Source of the DNA: Paracraurococcus lichenis
GTDB lineage: Bacteria; Pseudomonadota; Alphaproteobacteria; Acetobacterales; Acetobacteraceae
DNA length: 64,000 bases
Assembly (NCBI RefSeq): GCF_030657435.1
Contig: NZ_JAUTWS010000030.1
Coordinates: forward strand, 1-64,000
Direction: 5' to 3'
Part shown: one piece after another, positions 37,904-45,974 of the stretch
Position numbering within the stretch: position 1 is the stretch's first letter
How the letters are laid out: the number at the start of each line of letters is the position of its first letter
Notes under the pieces: model-generated
What the model was told of the DNA's origin: nothing
The model's database searches: none
Seen by the model: only the letters and a program-made list of their open reading frames with translations
Program-made: the position numbers and the translations under genes

Positions 37904-38854
37904 ATGCGCCGCCGCTCCATCCTCTCCGCCCTGGTCGCCACGCCGGCCCTCGCGCAAGCCTGGCCCGCCGGCCCGATCCGCATTATCGCCCCCTTCCCGC
38001 CCGGCGGCAGCGTCGACACCATCGCCCGGCTGCTCGCGCCCTCGCTGCAGGCGACGCTCGGCGTGCCGGTGGTGATCGAGAACCGCTCGGGCGCCGCCGG
38101 CGCGCTCGGCACCGCCGCCGCGGCGCGGGCCCTGCCGGACGGCCAGACCTGGGTGCTGGTCTTCGACAGCCACGCCACGGTCAATGCGCTGAACCCGCAG
38201 GCCGGCTTCGATGCGCGGCGCGACTTCACGCCTGTCATGCTGGTGGCGACGGCGCCGATGCTGCTGACCACCCCGGCCGGGCGGCCCTGGCAGAGCCTGC
38301 AGGAGGTCGCCGCGGCGGCGCGGGCGCGGCCCGAGACGATCACCTACGGCACGGTCGGCAATGGCAGCCTGGCGCATCTGACCATGGAGGTCTGGCAGCA
38401 GACGGCCGGGCTACGGCTTACGCATGTCCCCTATCGCGGCGGCGGGCCGCTGGCGAGCGCGGCCGTGGCCGGGGAGGTCGACCTCGCCATCGCCTCGCCG
38501 GCCGGGCTGGGCGGCCAGGTCGGCACGCGGCTGCGGGCGCTGGCGCAGAGCGGGGCGACGCGGTCGCGGATCCAGCCCGACGTGCCGACCTTCGCCGAGG
38601 CCGGCTTCCCCGGCGTCGCGGCCGAGGCCTTCTGGGGCATGCTGGGCCCGGCGGGCGTGCCGGCCCCGGTCGTCGCCCGCTTTCACGCGGCCCTCGCGAG
38701 CGCGCTGGCCGATCCGGCGACGCGCCGGCGGCTGGAGGAAGGCCAGGGGGTCGATGTCCTCGCCTCCTCCCCCGAGGAATTCGCCGGCTTCCTGGAGCGG
38801 CAGTCGGAGACCTGGGGCCGGGTGGTGCGCGAGCGGGGCATCAAGGCCGAATAG
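37904..38854 (+). CDS. Tripartite tricarboxylate transporter receptor (Bug family)
   Basis: A 316-residue periplasmic binding protein with a short signal peptide (ILSALVATPALAQA). The first binding loop is IIAPFPPGGSVDTIARLLAP, and VVIENRSGAAGALGTAAAARALPDG and THVPYRGGGPLASAAVAGEVDLAI are the standard Bug blocks. Such receptors bind carboxylates and usually outnumber TctAB permeases; no permease is in this window. It appears to be a single-gene unit. Confidence 0.92.
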   Translation: MRRRSILSALVATPALAQAWPAGPIRIIAPFPPGGSVDTIARLLAPSLQATLGVPVVIENRSGAAGALGTAAAARALPDGQTWVLVFDSHATVNALNPQAGFDARRDFTPVMLVATAPMLLTTPAGRPWQSLQEVAAAARARPETITYGTVGNGSLAHLTMEVWQQTAGLRLTHVPYRGGGPLASAAVAGEVDLAIASPAGLGGQVGTRLRALAQSGATRSRIQPDVPTFAEAGFPGVAAEAFWGMLGPAGVPAPVVARFHAALASALADPATRRRLEEGQGVDVLASSPEEFAGFLERQSETWGRVVRERGIKAE

Positions 38855-38890
38855 CGCCGGCTGCCACCGCGCGCCTTCGGGCATCGCTCA

Positions 38891-38910
38891 GCAAACCCCT
38901 CGGGGTTTGC
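38891..38910. repeat. Short perfect hairpin GCAAACCCC/GGGGTTTGC
   Basis: A 9-bp perfect inverted repeat with a two-base loop, 37 bases after the Bug receptor stop. It is a plausible terminator and is followed at once by the larger nested inverted repeat. Confidence 0.6.
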
Positions 38911-38922
38911 GCCGCAACAAAT

Positions 38923-38993
38923 CCTCAGCAGGCTTTCGCTTCAAGGAGTTGGGCCGCACGAAGTATGGCCCAACCCGCGAAAGCCTGCTGAGG
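38923..38993. repeat. Nested inverted repeat (17-bp outer, 8-bp inner stem)
   Basis: Outer arms CCTCAGCAGGCTTTCGC (38923-38939) and its exact complement (38977-38993) flank an inner stem GTTGGGCC/GGCCCAAC (38948-38955 and 38967-38974). The result is a 71-base cruciform-like unit without an ORF. It marks the left side of a compositionally mixed segment and could be a small non-autonomous element or a structured RNA. Confidence 0.7.
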
Positions 38994-39145
38994 CCGGCCG
39001 CGGCGAATTTCCCGCCGAGAGCGATGTATCAAAATTTTCTTCCACGAATGGTTGCTAAGTTAGATAGTCTTTCGGTAGCAGGCGTCGCCCGCTCCGCAAC
39101 CGGGCGGCTGGCAGGGCGACACCGACATATTTGAGACGGGCACCC

Positions 39146-40258
39146 ATGACGAACCAGCCGATTCCTGTCCATCCCGCACTGCACATGATGCCCGGCCACG
39201 GACCCGGGCCGGCGACGAGGAGCCTGGATCGATTCCTGGCCTGCCTCGAGGCGGCCTATCCCGGCACCGCCACCCGGAGGCTGGAGGGCGCGCGCTGGGG
39301 CAGGCTGCTGCTCCCGCCCGGCCCGGTCGGCCTGCCGAAGGCCCCGGATGCCGTCCGGATCGTGCTCCTCGGCAGCTTCTGGATCGGCCGCGCCGCCCTG
39401 CAGGCGGTGCTGGCCTATCTCCACCGCTATCCCGGGCGCGTGGACCTCGTCGCGGTGGTGACCGACGACCCGCTCAGCCCCGAGGCGCGGATCAGCCTCC
39501 GCAAGCGCGCCTGGGCGCTGATGACGGAAGGCGAGCGGCTGGAGATGAAGCTGGCGCTGGTCGGCAGCGCCTTCGACATCGGCTGCCCCGTCTATACCGG
39601 CGAGATCAAGACGCCGGGCTTCCGGCGGATGCTCGCCGCCTGGCGGCCGCATGCCATCGTCACCTGCGGCTTCGGCCAGGTGCTCGACACCGCCATCCTG
39701 CAGAGCGTGCCGGCGGGCGCCTACAACTGCCACCCCTCCGACCTGGCGCGGGGGCTCGGCGCCGGGCCCTCCCCCTGGGCGGACCTGGCGGCACGGAACG
39801 GCACCGAGGAGATCTGGACCCTGCACCGGATGACCGAGGTCGTGGATGGCGGCCCGGTGGTCGGGCAGACGGCGCCGGTCAACCTGGCCGACCCGCAGGG
39901 GCGGCCGGTCGCCGAGCCGATGGTCTTCTTCGACCGCATGCTGCTGCCGGTCGGCTGGATGGTGCTGCGGCTGCTCGACAGCCTGGCCCAGCGCCATGCC
40001 GCCGGCCTGACCGGGCCGCTGCGCTCGCTCGACCTCGTGGCCGGCATGCCCGATGCGCTGCACGCCGCGCTGCGGGAGCCGGTCCGGGCGGTCCACGCCG
40101 CGCCGCCGATCCCGACGCCGGGAGAGGCCGAGTTTGGCGCCCTGCCGGAGGCCACCGCGCGCCACCCCGGGCTCGACGCCGAAACTCTGCTTGCGCCCGT
40201 GATGGCACCCCCGGACGGGGCGGTTTACCCCGATGGTCGGGACCTCTCCGAAACCTGA
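39146..40258 (+). CDS. Formyltransferase-family protein
   Basis: A 370-residue protein with the formyl-transferase core. VRIVLLGSFWIGRAALQAVL opens a Rossmann-like domain, AYNCHPSDLARGLGAGPSPW carries the catalytic Asn-x-His, and WTLHRMTEVVDGGPVVGQT supplies the Asp typical of 10-formyl-THF-dependent enzymes. It lacks the C-terminal domain of methionyl-tRNA formyltransferase, so an amino-sugar or other amine acceptor is likelier. It is G+C-rich like the genome, but the A+T-richer leader at 39003-39080 and the GNAT downstream are not. Acceptor unknown. Confidence 0.78.
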   Translation: MTNQPIPVHPALHMMPGHGPGPATRSLDRFLACLEAAYPGTATRRLEGARWGRLLLPPGPVGLPKAPDAVRIVLLGSFWIGRAALQAVLAYLHRYPGRVDLVAVVTDDPLSPEARISLRKRAWALMTEGERLEMKLALVGSAFDIGCPVYTGEIKTPGFRRMLAAWRPHAIVTCGFGQVLDTAILQSVPAGAYNCHPSDLARGLGAGPSPWADLAARNGTEEIWTLHRMTEVVDGGPVVGQTAPVNLADPQGRPVAEPMVFFDRMLLPVGWMVLRLLDSLAQRHAAGLTGPLRSLDLVAGMPDALHAALREPVRAVHAAPPIPTPGEAEFGALPEATARHPGLDAETLLAPVMAPPDGAVYPDGRDLSET

Positions 40259-40343
40259 ACGTGACGGATAAGATTGCGCTTGCGGTTCCCGCTTGGCCGG
40301 CAGGTGAATGCGTGCGCCGAATGATTCTGAAAGGACCAATCCC

Positions 40344-40991
40344 ATGGGCCTAGGCAGAATTCCCAAGTACACCTTCTCCAATCCATCCTCCGGCACACCA
40401 AGAGAGGTCAAAGAATGGAATAAGCGTCTGGAATCGACAAAACATATACTGAATCATCTTGAATATTATTATTCAGAGGAGTGGGAAGTATTTGGTTATG
40501 TTGTAGGCGGAGTTCCGATCGGAATTCTTGCGATGGAGAACATCGAGCCGAACGAAGGGTTCGGCATCAAAGAGAATTGCACGATGATACATTATCTCGT
40601 GACCCATCCCGGCTCCAGCGCGGCAGGTGCGATACTTGTCGAGTTTGCTGTGAACTACTCCGAGCGGAGCGGCTTGAACGGGGCAGTGGCGCTTCATTCC
40701 CTCGATGGGGAAGCGACGCGTTTCTATAGAAGTCTCGGATTTATCGAAATCAAGAAAGGACTGACTGAAGATGATCCGGTCATGCAACTGAACCCATTCA
40801 AAAGTGCCGAATGGGTCAAACAGGACAAGAACGTCTGGAGATTGAAGCGGTATGTGGGACAGGAATCGTATATGGGATCAAGAAGAGAGATGGACGCTTA
40901 TCGTTGGCAAACCAAGCCACCGATCTTTCGAATAAAGAACGATTTTGCTTCAAGAGAAATGCTGAAAAACCTTGAAGGATGGGAGTTGTAG
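40344..40991 (+). CDS. Foreign, low-G+C GNAT-type acetyltransferase
   Basis: A 215-residue protein with a GNAT-like core: EVFGYVVGGVPIGILAMENIE, then MIHYLVTHPGSSAAGAILVEFAV (acetyl-CoA loop region) and GAVALHSLDGEATRFYRSLGFIEIKKG, the usual last strand. The C-terminal 70 residues are not recognised. Base composition is very unlike its surroundings; 40441-40500 has 18 G+C of 60, whereas a stretch of the upstream gene has 47 of 60. AAGGA lies 8 bases before ATG 40344. It was very likely acquired horizontally. It follows the formyltransferase by 85 bases on the same strand. Confidence 0.8.
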   Translation: MGLGRIPKYTFSNPSSGTPREVKEWNKRLESTKHILNHLEYYYSEEWEVFGYVVGGVPIGILAMENIEPNEGFGIKENCTMIHYLVTHPGSSAAGAILVEFAVNYSERSGLNGAVALHSLDGEATRFYRSLGFIEIKKGLTEDDPVMQLNPFKSAEWVKQDKNVWRLKRYVGQESYMGSRREMDAYRWQTKPPIFRIKNDFASREMLKNLEGWEL

Positions 40992-41526
40992 GAAGGGCGC
41001 GATCGCCGTGGCCGCGGCCCCGGTCCGCTCAGAAGCTGTACGGGAAATGACCGCGGCTCCTGTGCCGACTCCGGCACATAGGACGGAAGGCCGGCCCCGC
41101 CGCACCCCTACGGACGATGTTGCGCGCCCCAACAATCCCGTCAATTTGAGGTATTTTATCGTCAGACATCAAATGAAATCTCTAAATAATACTACCCTTA
41201 TTTATTTATGATAAATTGGAAAATATTGTGTTTTGATCTTGTTTTATTTTTGTTCTAACCTCTCTTTTCCTGAAATCCACATCCATGTGTCGTCAGGACC
41301 CAGCCAAGAATCTGTCCGCGTCTGCAGTCCACTTTCGCCATGTCATCAACAAGCCAGGCACCGTTTCCAGAACGGAGCAAAAGATTCAAATATGGCAAAA
41401 AAGAAGACGAACTTCGTGATACTCTCAAGGGCCCGAGAGACGATTTCCGCAGAATTCCTGGGCGACACTCCCTGACGCCGCCCTCCCGTCGATGCGGTCC
41501 GCGCCGCGGCGCCCCGGACGGGCGGG
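40992..41526. other. Intergenic segment with an A+T-rich block
   Basis: No gene is supported. The part from about 41140 to 41290 is strikingly A+T-rich; 41161-41220 has 15 G+C of 60. It resembles the GNAT composition and probably belongs to the same foreign insertion. Short frames here lack codon bias. The right part returns to the genome average before the mini-ORF at 41527. Confidence 0.55.
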
Positions 41527-41640
41527 ATGGATGAGGGTGGACCGGGCCTCCGGCCGCACTACCATGCCGACGACGACGGTGCCGCCCGGCGCGACCCCGA
41601 CGGCAACAAACTCTGCCGCACCTGCCACCGCCCCGCCTGA
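41527..41640 (+). CDS. 37-residue CxxC mini-protein
   Basis: The ORF starts MDEGGPGLRPHYHADDDGAA and ends RDPDGNKLCRTCHRPA. High third-position G+C, a clustered His/Asp-rich middle and a terminal Cys-x2-Cys-His suggest a real small metal- or cluster-binding protein. It ends 38 bases before the dehydratase start on the same strand. The ribosome site is weak (GGGCGGG). No database family is claimed. Confidence 0.45.
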   Translation: MDEGGPGLRPHYHADDDGAARRDPDGNKLCRTCHRPA

Positions 41641-41678
41641 TCGGGGCGGGGCCGCGCGGCCGATGGCGGAGGACACGC

Positions 41679-43379
41679 GTGACCGACACACAGAAGGGCC
41701 TCTCCCGCAACGTCGCCAATTACGGCGACCGCGACTTCGCCCTCTATCTCCGCCGCAGCTTCGCTGCCTCCATGGGCTATTCGCGGAAGGCGCTGCAGAA
41801 GCCGGTGGTCGGCATCGCCGACACCGCCAGCGACTACAACAACTGCCACCGCTCGGTGCCCGAGCTGAAGGAGGCGGTGAAGCGCGGCGTGCTGGCCGCC
41901 GGCGCGCTGCCCCTCGCCTTCCCCACCGTCAGCCTCTGCGAGCCCTCGCTGACGCCGACCTCCATGCACTACCGCAACTTGATGGCGCTGGACACCGAGG
42001 CGATGCTCAGCGCCCAGCCCATGGACGCGGCGGTGCTGATCGGCGGCTGCGACAAGACCGTGCCCGCCCAGCTCATGGCCGCCGCCAGCGCCGATGTGCC
42101 GAGCGTCATGCTCGTCACCGGCCCGATGCTCGCCCAGCGCTTCGAGGGCGAGCGGCTCGCCGCCTGCACCGATTGCCGCCGCTACTGGGCGCGCTACCGC
42201 GCCGGCGATGTCAGCGAGCAGCGGATCGGCGAGATCGAAGGCAAGCTCGCCACGACCTCCGGGACCTGCGGCGTCATGGGCACCGCCTCCACCATGGCCT
42301 GCCTCGCGGCGACGCTCGGCTTCATGCCGCTGATGGCGGCCTCCGCCCCGGCGGTGCATTCCGACCGGCTGCGCATGGCGGAGGAGGCCGGGGAACTCGC
42401 CGTCCGCCTCATCACCCATCCCGTGAAGCCGAGCCAGCTCATCACGGAGAAGTCGGTCGAGAACGCGCTGCGGGTCCTGCTCTCGCTCGGCGGCTCGACC
42501 AATGCGCTGGTGCACCTGACGGCCATCGCCGGCCGCGCCGGCGTCAAGGTGGACCTCCGCCGGCTCGATGCGCTGTCGGAGGAGACACCCGTCCTCGTGG
42601 ACCTCAAGCCCACCGGCGAGGGCTACATGGAGGACTTCCACGCCGCCGGCGGCATGGTGGCGCTGCTGCGGGAGTTGCGCGACCTGCTGCACCTCGACAC
42701 CATCGACCTCTATGGCCGGACGCTGGCCGAGCAGATCGATGCCGGCACGCCCTTCGTCGACCGCGCCATCATCCGCGCCCGCAACGCGCCCATCAGCCCG
42801 GTCGGCGGCCTCGTCTCGCTCTTCGGGTCGCTGGCGCCGGACGGCGCCATCCTCAAGCGCAGCGCCGCGACGCCGGCGCTGTTCGAGACGGAGGCGCGCT
42901 GCGTCGTCTTCGACGGGCTCGCGGACCTCGCCGACCGGATCGATGCCGAGGACCTCGACGTCACGCCGCAGGACATCCTGATCCTGAAGAATGTCGGCCC
43001 GCTGACGCCCGCCGGCATGCCGGAGGCCGGCTATCTCCCCATCCCGAAGAAGCTGGCCCGGGCCGGCGTGAAGGACATGGTGCGGATGAGCGATTGCCGC
43101 ATGTCCGGCACCGCCTTCGGCACCATCGTCCTGCACATCACGCCGGAGGCCGCGGCCGGCGGGCCGCTCGGGCTGGTCGAGACCGGCGACCGGGTGCGGC
43201 TCTCGGTGAAGGAGCGGCGGCTCGACCTGCTGGTGGAGGAGGCCGAGCTTGCCCGCCGCCGCGCCGCCTGGGCCCCGCCGCCGCGCCCGCGCCGCGGCTG
43301 GGACCGGCTGGTCTACGACCAGGTGCTGCAGGCGACGGAGGGCGCGGACCTCGCCTTCCTGCGGCCCGACGGGGAGTAG
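41679..43379 (+). CDS. IlvD/Edd-family dehydratase, sugar-acid type
   Basis: A 566-residue Fe-S dehydratase. The cluster cysteines are near residues 56 (DYNNCHRSVPEL), 124 (IGGCDKTVPA) and 197 (TSGTCGVMGTASTM), and SDCRMSGTAFGT near the C-terminal domain is conserved. The sequence is closer to aldonic-acid (arabonate/xylonate) dehydratases than to housekeeping IlvD, by my reading of the motif spacing. GGAGG precedes the GTG at 41679. An AraD-like enzyme at 15795 could act in the same pathway but is not linked. Confidence 0.88.
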   Translation: MTDTQKGLSRNVANYGDRDFALYLRRSFAASMGYSRKALQKPVVGIADTASDYNNCHRSVPELKEAVKRGVLAAGALPLAFPTVSLCEPSLTPTSMHYRNLMALDTEAMLSAQPMDAAVLIGGCDKTVPAQLMAAASADVPSVMLVTGPMLAQRFEGERLAACTDCRRYWARYRAGDVSEQRIGEIEGKLATTSGTCGVMGTASTMACLAATLGFMPLMAASAPAVHSDRLRMAEEAGELAVRLITHPVKPSQLITEKSVENALRVLLSLGGSTNALVHLTAIAGRAGVKVDLRRLDALSEETPVLVDLKPTGEGYMEDFHAAGGMVALLRELRDLLHLDTIDLYGRTLAEQIDAGTPFVDRAIIRARNAPISPVGGLVSLFGSLAPDGAILKRSAATPALFETEARCVVFDGLADLADRIDAEDLDVTPQDILILKNVGPLTPAGMPEAGYLPIPKKLARAGVKDMVRMSDCRMSGTAFGTIVLHITPEAAAGGPLGLVETGDRVRLSVKERRLDLLVEEAELARRRAAWAPPPRPRRGWDRLVYDQVLQATEGADLAFLRPDGE

Positions 43380-43480
43380 CAGCGCGGCTGCGCGGGCGCG
43401 GCGGCGGGTCGCATCGGCGCCGTCGCGCCCGGGGTCCGACAAGCGCCCGCCGCGTCCTGTTCTCCGTGCCGTCGCCGCGC

Positions 43481-44689
43481 TCAGTCCCGCCGCAGCACGA
43501 AGAGCAGGCCCTCGACCGGCGCGCCCTTCTCCTGCCGCAGCACCGCCGCCTCCTGCGCGAGGACCGCGAAGCCCGCCGCCTCGGCCAGCCCCGCCACGTG
43601 CCCTGCGTCGTGGCGGAAGCGCATCGCCGCGCCGAGCGCGAAGGGCGCCCCCACCCCCGCCTCAAGGCTGAACGCCGCGACCCCGCCCGGCGCCAGCGCG
43701 CCATGGATCGCCGCCAGCGCCGGCGCCAGGTCGCCGAGGTAGTTCAGCACGTCGGCCGCGGCGACCACGTCGAAGCCGCCGGGGTGCCGCGGCAGCCAGT
43801 CCAGCAGGTCGGCCTCGTGCAGCGCGTCGTAGAGCCCGCGCCGGCGCGCCTCCGCCAGCATCCGCGGCGAGAGGTCGAGCCCCTCCAGCCGCCGGGCGAA
43901 GCCGGCCAGCGCCGCGCCCGAGAGCCCCGTGCCACAGCCGAGGTCGAGCACCCGGAGCCGGCGCGCCGGCGCCAGGCCCGCCCGCTCCAGCAGCCCGGCG
44001 AGCAGCGCCGGCGTGCGGTAGTCCAGCCGGCCCGTCAGTTCCGCCTCGAAGCGCGGGGCGAACTGGTCGAAGAGGTCGCGCACATAGGCGGCCGGGGCGC
44101 GCCCGGGCGCCGGTCCGCCGCCCAGCGCCGCCAGCAGGAAGCGCGCCTGCTCGGCCAGCGCGGGCTGGCTGGCGGCGCGCGCCAGCGCCTCCCCGGCCGC
44201 GGCGGCCGCCCCCGCGGCATCCCCCGCCTCCCGGCGCGCATGCGCCAGCGCCAGCCGCGGCTCCGGCGCCTCCGGCAGCAGCGCCGCCGCCTGCGCGAGC
44301 GGCGGGAGCGCCGCCGCCGGATCGCCCAGGCCGCAGAGCGCCTGACCGAGGTTGCGCAGGGTCACCGGGTCTTCCGGCCGGCGGGCCAGCGCGGCGCGGA
44401 AGGCGATCACCGCCTCCGCCAGCCGACCGGCCTCGGCCAGCGCCGCGCCGCGATTCGCCAGGAAGACGGGCTCCTCCGGCGACGCGGCCAGGGCCCGCTC
44501 GGTATGGCGCAGGGCGCCCGCGGCATCGCCGCGCTGGCGGGCGAGCACGCCGAGCAGGTTGTGGGCATTCGGGTCCTGCGGCCGGCGCTTCAGCACCTGG
44601 CGGTAGAGCCATTCCGCCTTCGTCCATTGGCCTTCGGCGTGGCGGGCGGCGCCGGCCTGCAGCAGCGCGATCGGGTCGTCCTGGGGCAT
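43481..44689 (-). CDS. TPR-containing SAM-dependent methyltransferase
   Basis: The 402-residue product has about four tetratricopeptide repeats in residues 8-150 (for example AEWLYRQVLKRRPQDPNAHNLLGVLARQRGD), then a linker with YVRDLFDQFAPRFEAEL and a class I methyltransferase domain with motif I VLDLGCGTGLSG near residue 248. The DxFDxxAxxFExxL block is typical of this TPR-methyltransferase group. The acceptor is unknown; the TPRs suggest a protein partner. It is divergent from nepR. Confidence 0.88.
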   Translation of the reverse strand: MPQDDPIALLQAGAARHAEGQWTKAEWLYRQVLKRRPQDPNAHNLLGVLARQRGDAAGALRHTERALAASPEEPVFLANRGAALAEAGRLAEAVIAFRAALARRPEDPVTLRNLGQALCGLGDPAAALPPLAQAAALLPEAPEPRLALAHARREAGDAAGAAAAAGEALARAASQPALAEQARFLLAALGGGPAPGRAPAAYVRDLFDQFAPRFEAELTGRLDYRTPALLAGLLERAGLAPARRLRVLDLGCGTGLSGAALAGFARRLEGLDLSPRMLAEARRRGLYDALHEADLLDWLPRHPGGFDVVAAADVLNYLGDLAPALAAIHGALAPGGVAAFSLEAGVGAPFALGAAMRFRHDAGHVAGLAEAAGFAVLAQEAAVLRQEKGAPVEGLLFVLRRD

Positions 44690-44768
44690 GCGGCACTCTG
44701 CGCAGCCGGACGCCCGGGCGCAATCCGGACCCACCCGCCACCTCGGCGCCGCGGTCAATAACCTGTAC

Positions 44769-44797
44769 TTGCTTGTAAACCGATCTTTATCTACTTT
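44769..44797 (+). promoter_or_regulatory. Possible sigma70-type promoter of nepR
   Basis: TTGCTT and TACTTT are separated by 17 bases in an unusually A+T-rich patch, with a predicted start near 44804 and the nepR ATG at 44846. I did not find the GGAAC-type EcfG promoter here. Confidence 0.35.
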
Positions 44798-44845
44798 CGC
44801 GTTCAGACTCGCCGGTCCTGGCGGGGACCGGAGCGCACCGACCAC

Positions 44846-45112
44846 ATGTCGACCCTGCCGCAGACCGGGCGATCCAAGGGGGTAACCGAGTCAGTGACCG
44901 CCTCGACGGAACCGTCGGCCCCGGCCGGCATTGGCACGGGGATGCTGGACACCACCCTCGCCGCCCTGCCGCAGGCCCTGGCGGAGCCGCCACCGGAGCC
45001 ACCGGAGTTCGATGCCTGGCTGCGCCGCCACCTCGAGGGGCTGCATGCCGGCGTGCTGACCGAACCCGTACCGGAACGCTTCCTGCGCATCCTCAAGGGC
45101 CAGGCGGACTAG
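44846..45112 (+). CDS. nepR: NepR anti-sigma factor
   Basis: An 88-residue protein with a variable N-terminal half and the NepR core EFDAWLRRHLEGLHAGVLTEPVPERFLRILKG. It should bind EcfG and be released by phospho-PhyR. It is convergent with ecfG 41 bases away, an arrangement that differs from the common co-directional nepR-ecfG pair. phyR is not in the window. Confidence 0.85.
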   Translation: MSTLPQTGRSKGVTESVTASTEPSAPAGIGTGMLDTTLAALPQALAEPPPEPPEFDAWLRRHLEGLHAGVLTEPVPERFLRILKGQAD

Positions 45113-45153
45113 CCTCCGACTCGGCCGCGCGCCTCCGCCCGGCGGCACCCATC

Positions 45154-45690
45154 CTAGCCCTCCTCGCTCTCCGCCTCCGGGCCGGATTTCGGCTCGAGGC
45201 CGACGCCGCGCCGCAGCGCCTCCCGCGCCCGCGACAGGCGGGAGCGCAGCGTGCCGGCCGGCACGCTCAGCACCTTCGCCGCCTCGGCATAGTCGAGCCC
45301 CTCGACCACCACGACCCAGAGCGCCTCGCGGTGGATAGGCGGCAGGCGCCGGAAGGCGGCGATCACGTCGCGCATCGCCTGCCGCTCCTCCTGCCCGCCG
45401 GAGATCGCCGCCTCCGGCATCGTCTCGGGCGAGAGGAAGGGGCTGCGCGCCGCGCGCCGCACCGCCGCCGCCCGCGCGTGCCGCAGGATGGTGAACAGCC
45501 AGGCGCGGAGATTCGTCCCTTCCTGGAACTGCTCGCGGGCAGCGATCGCCCGCATGAGGGTCTCCTGCACAAGGTCGTCGGCGGCATCGCCGTGCCTGAC
45601 CAGCACGCGCGCGAAGCGGCGCAGCCGCGGGATCTCGGCCGCGACCGCGGTCGCGAAGGCGTCCGCCTCGGGCGCCCTGTCCTCTTTCAT
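45154..45690 (-). CDS. ecfG: EcfG-type general stress response sigma factor
   Basis: A 178-residue ECF sigma factor. Region 2 contains RRFARVLVRHGDAADDLVQETLMRAIAAREQFQEGTNLRAWLFTILRH, and region 4 contains LPPIHREALWVVVVEGLDYAEAAKVLSVPAGTLRSRLSRARE. Proximity to nepR supports assignment to the EcfG group, which directs transcription from GGAAC-type promoters under stress. The ATG at 45690 gives the usual length; its ribosome site is weak. Confidence 0.87.
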   Translation of the reverse strand: MKEDRAPEADAFATAVAAEIPRLRRFARVLVRHGDAADDLVQETLMRAIAAREQFQEGTNLRAWLFTILRHARAAAVRRAARSPFLSPETMPEAAISGGQEERQAMRDVIAAFRRLPPIHREALWVVVVEGLDYAEAAKVLSVPAGTLRSRLSRAREALRRGVGLEPKSGPEAESEEG

Positions 45691-45974
45691 CGAAAACCGG
45701 TGGCCCCCTCGCGCTGCAATCTCGCCGGGCGCGACACTATCCGATGCCCGCGGCTGGCGGTGTCGCGGCGGGCACACCCTTGCGTGTGGCCCGCCCAGCA
45801 TCGATGCACGCTTGCGTGGGGCACTCATGGATTGGTCATGAGTGCATCAATTGCCCCGTGCAGGGCGGGTTTCGCCGCAACCGATACGAGCAGCCGCGGG
45901 GGAGATGACGCCGTGGCGGCCGCGGCCGCCGGGCCGCGCGGGTCTCGCCCCGCCGCGGCCCGCTCAGGCGGGCG

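Noticed and set aside
40972-41211. 79-codon frame after the GNAT gene
   Set aside because: It mixes high-G+C and A+T-rich sequence, has no codon bias and overlaps the GNAT end.
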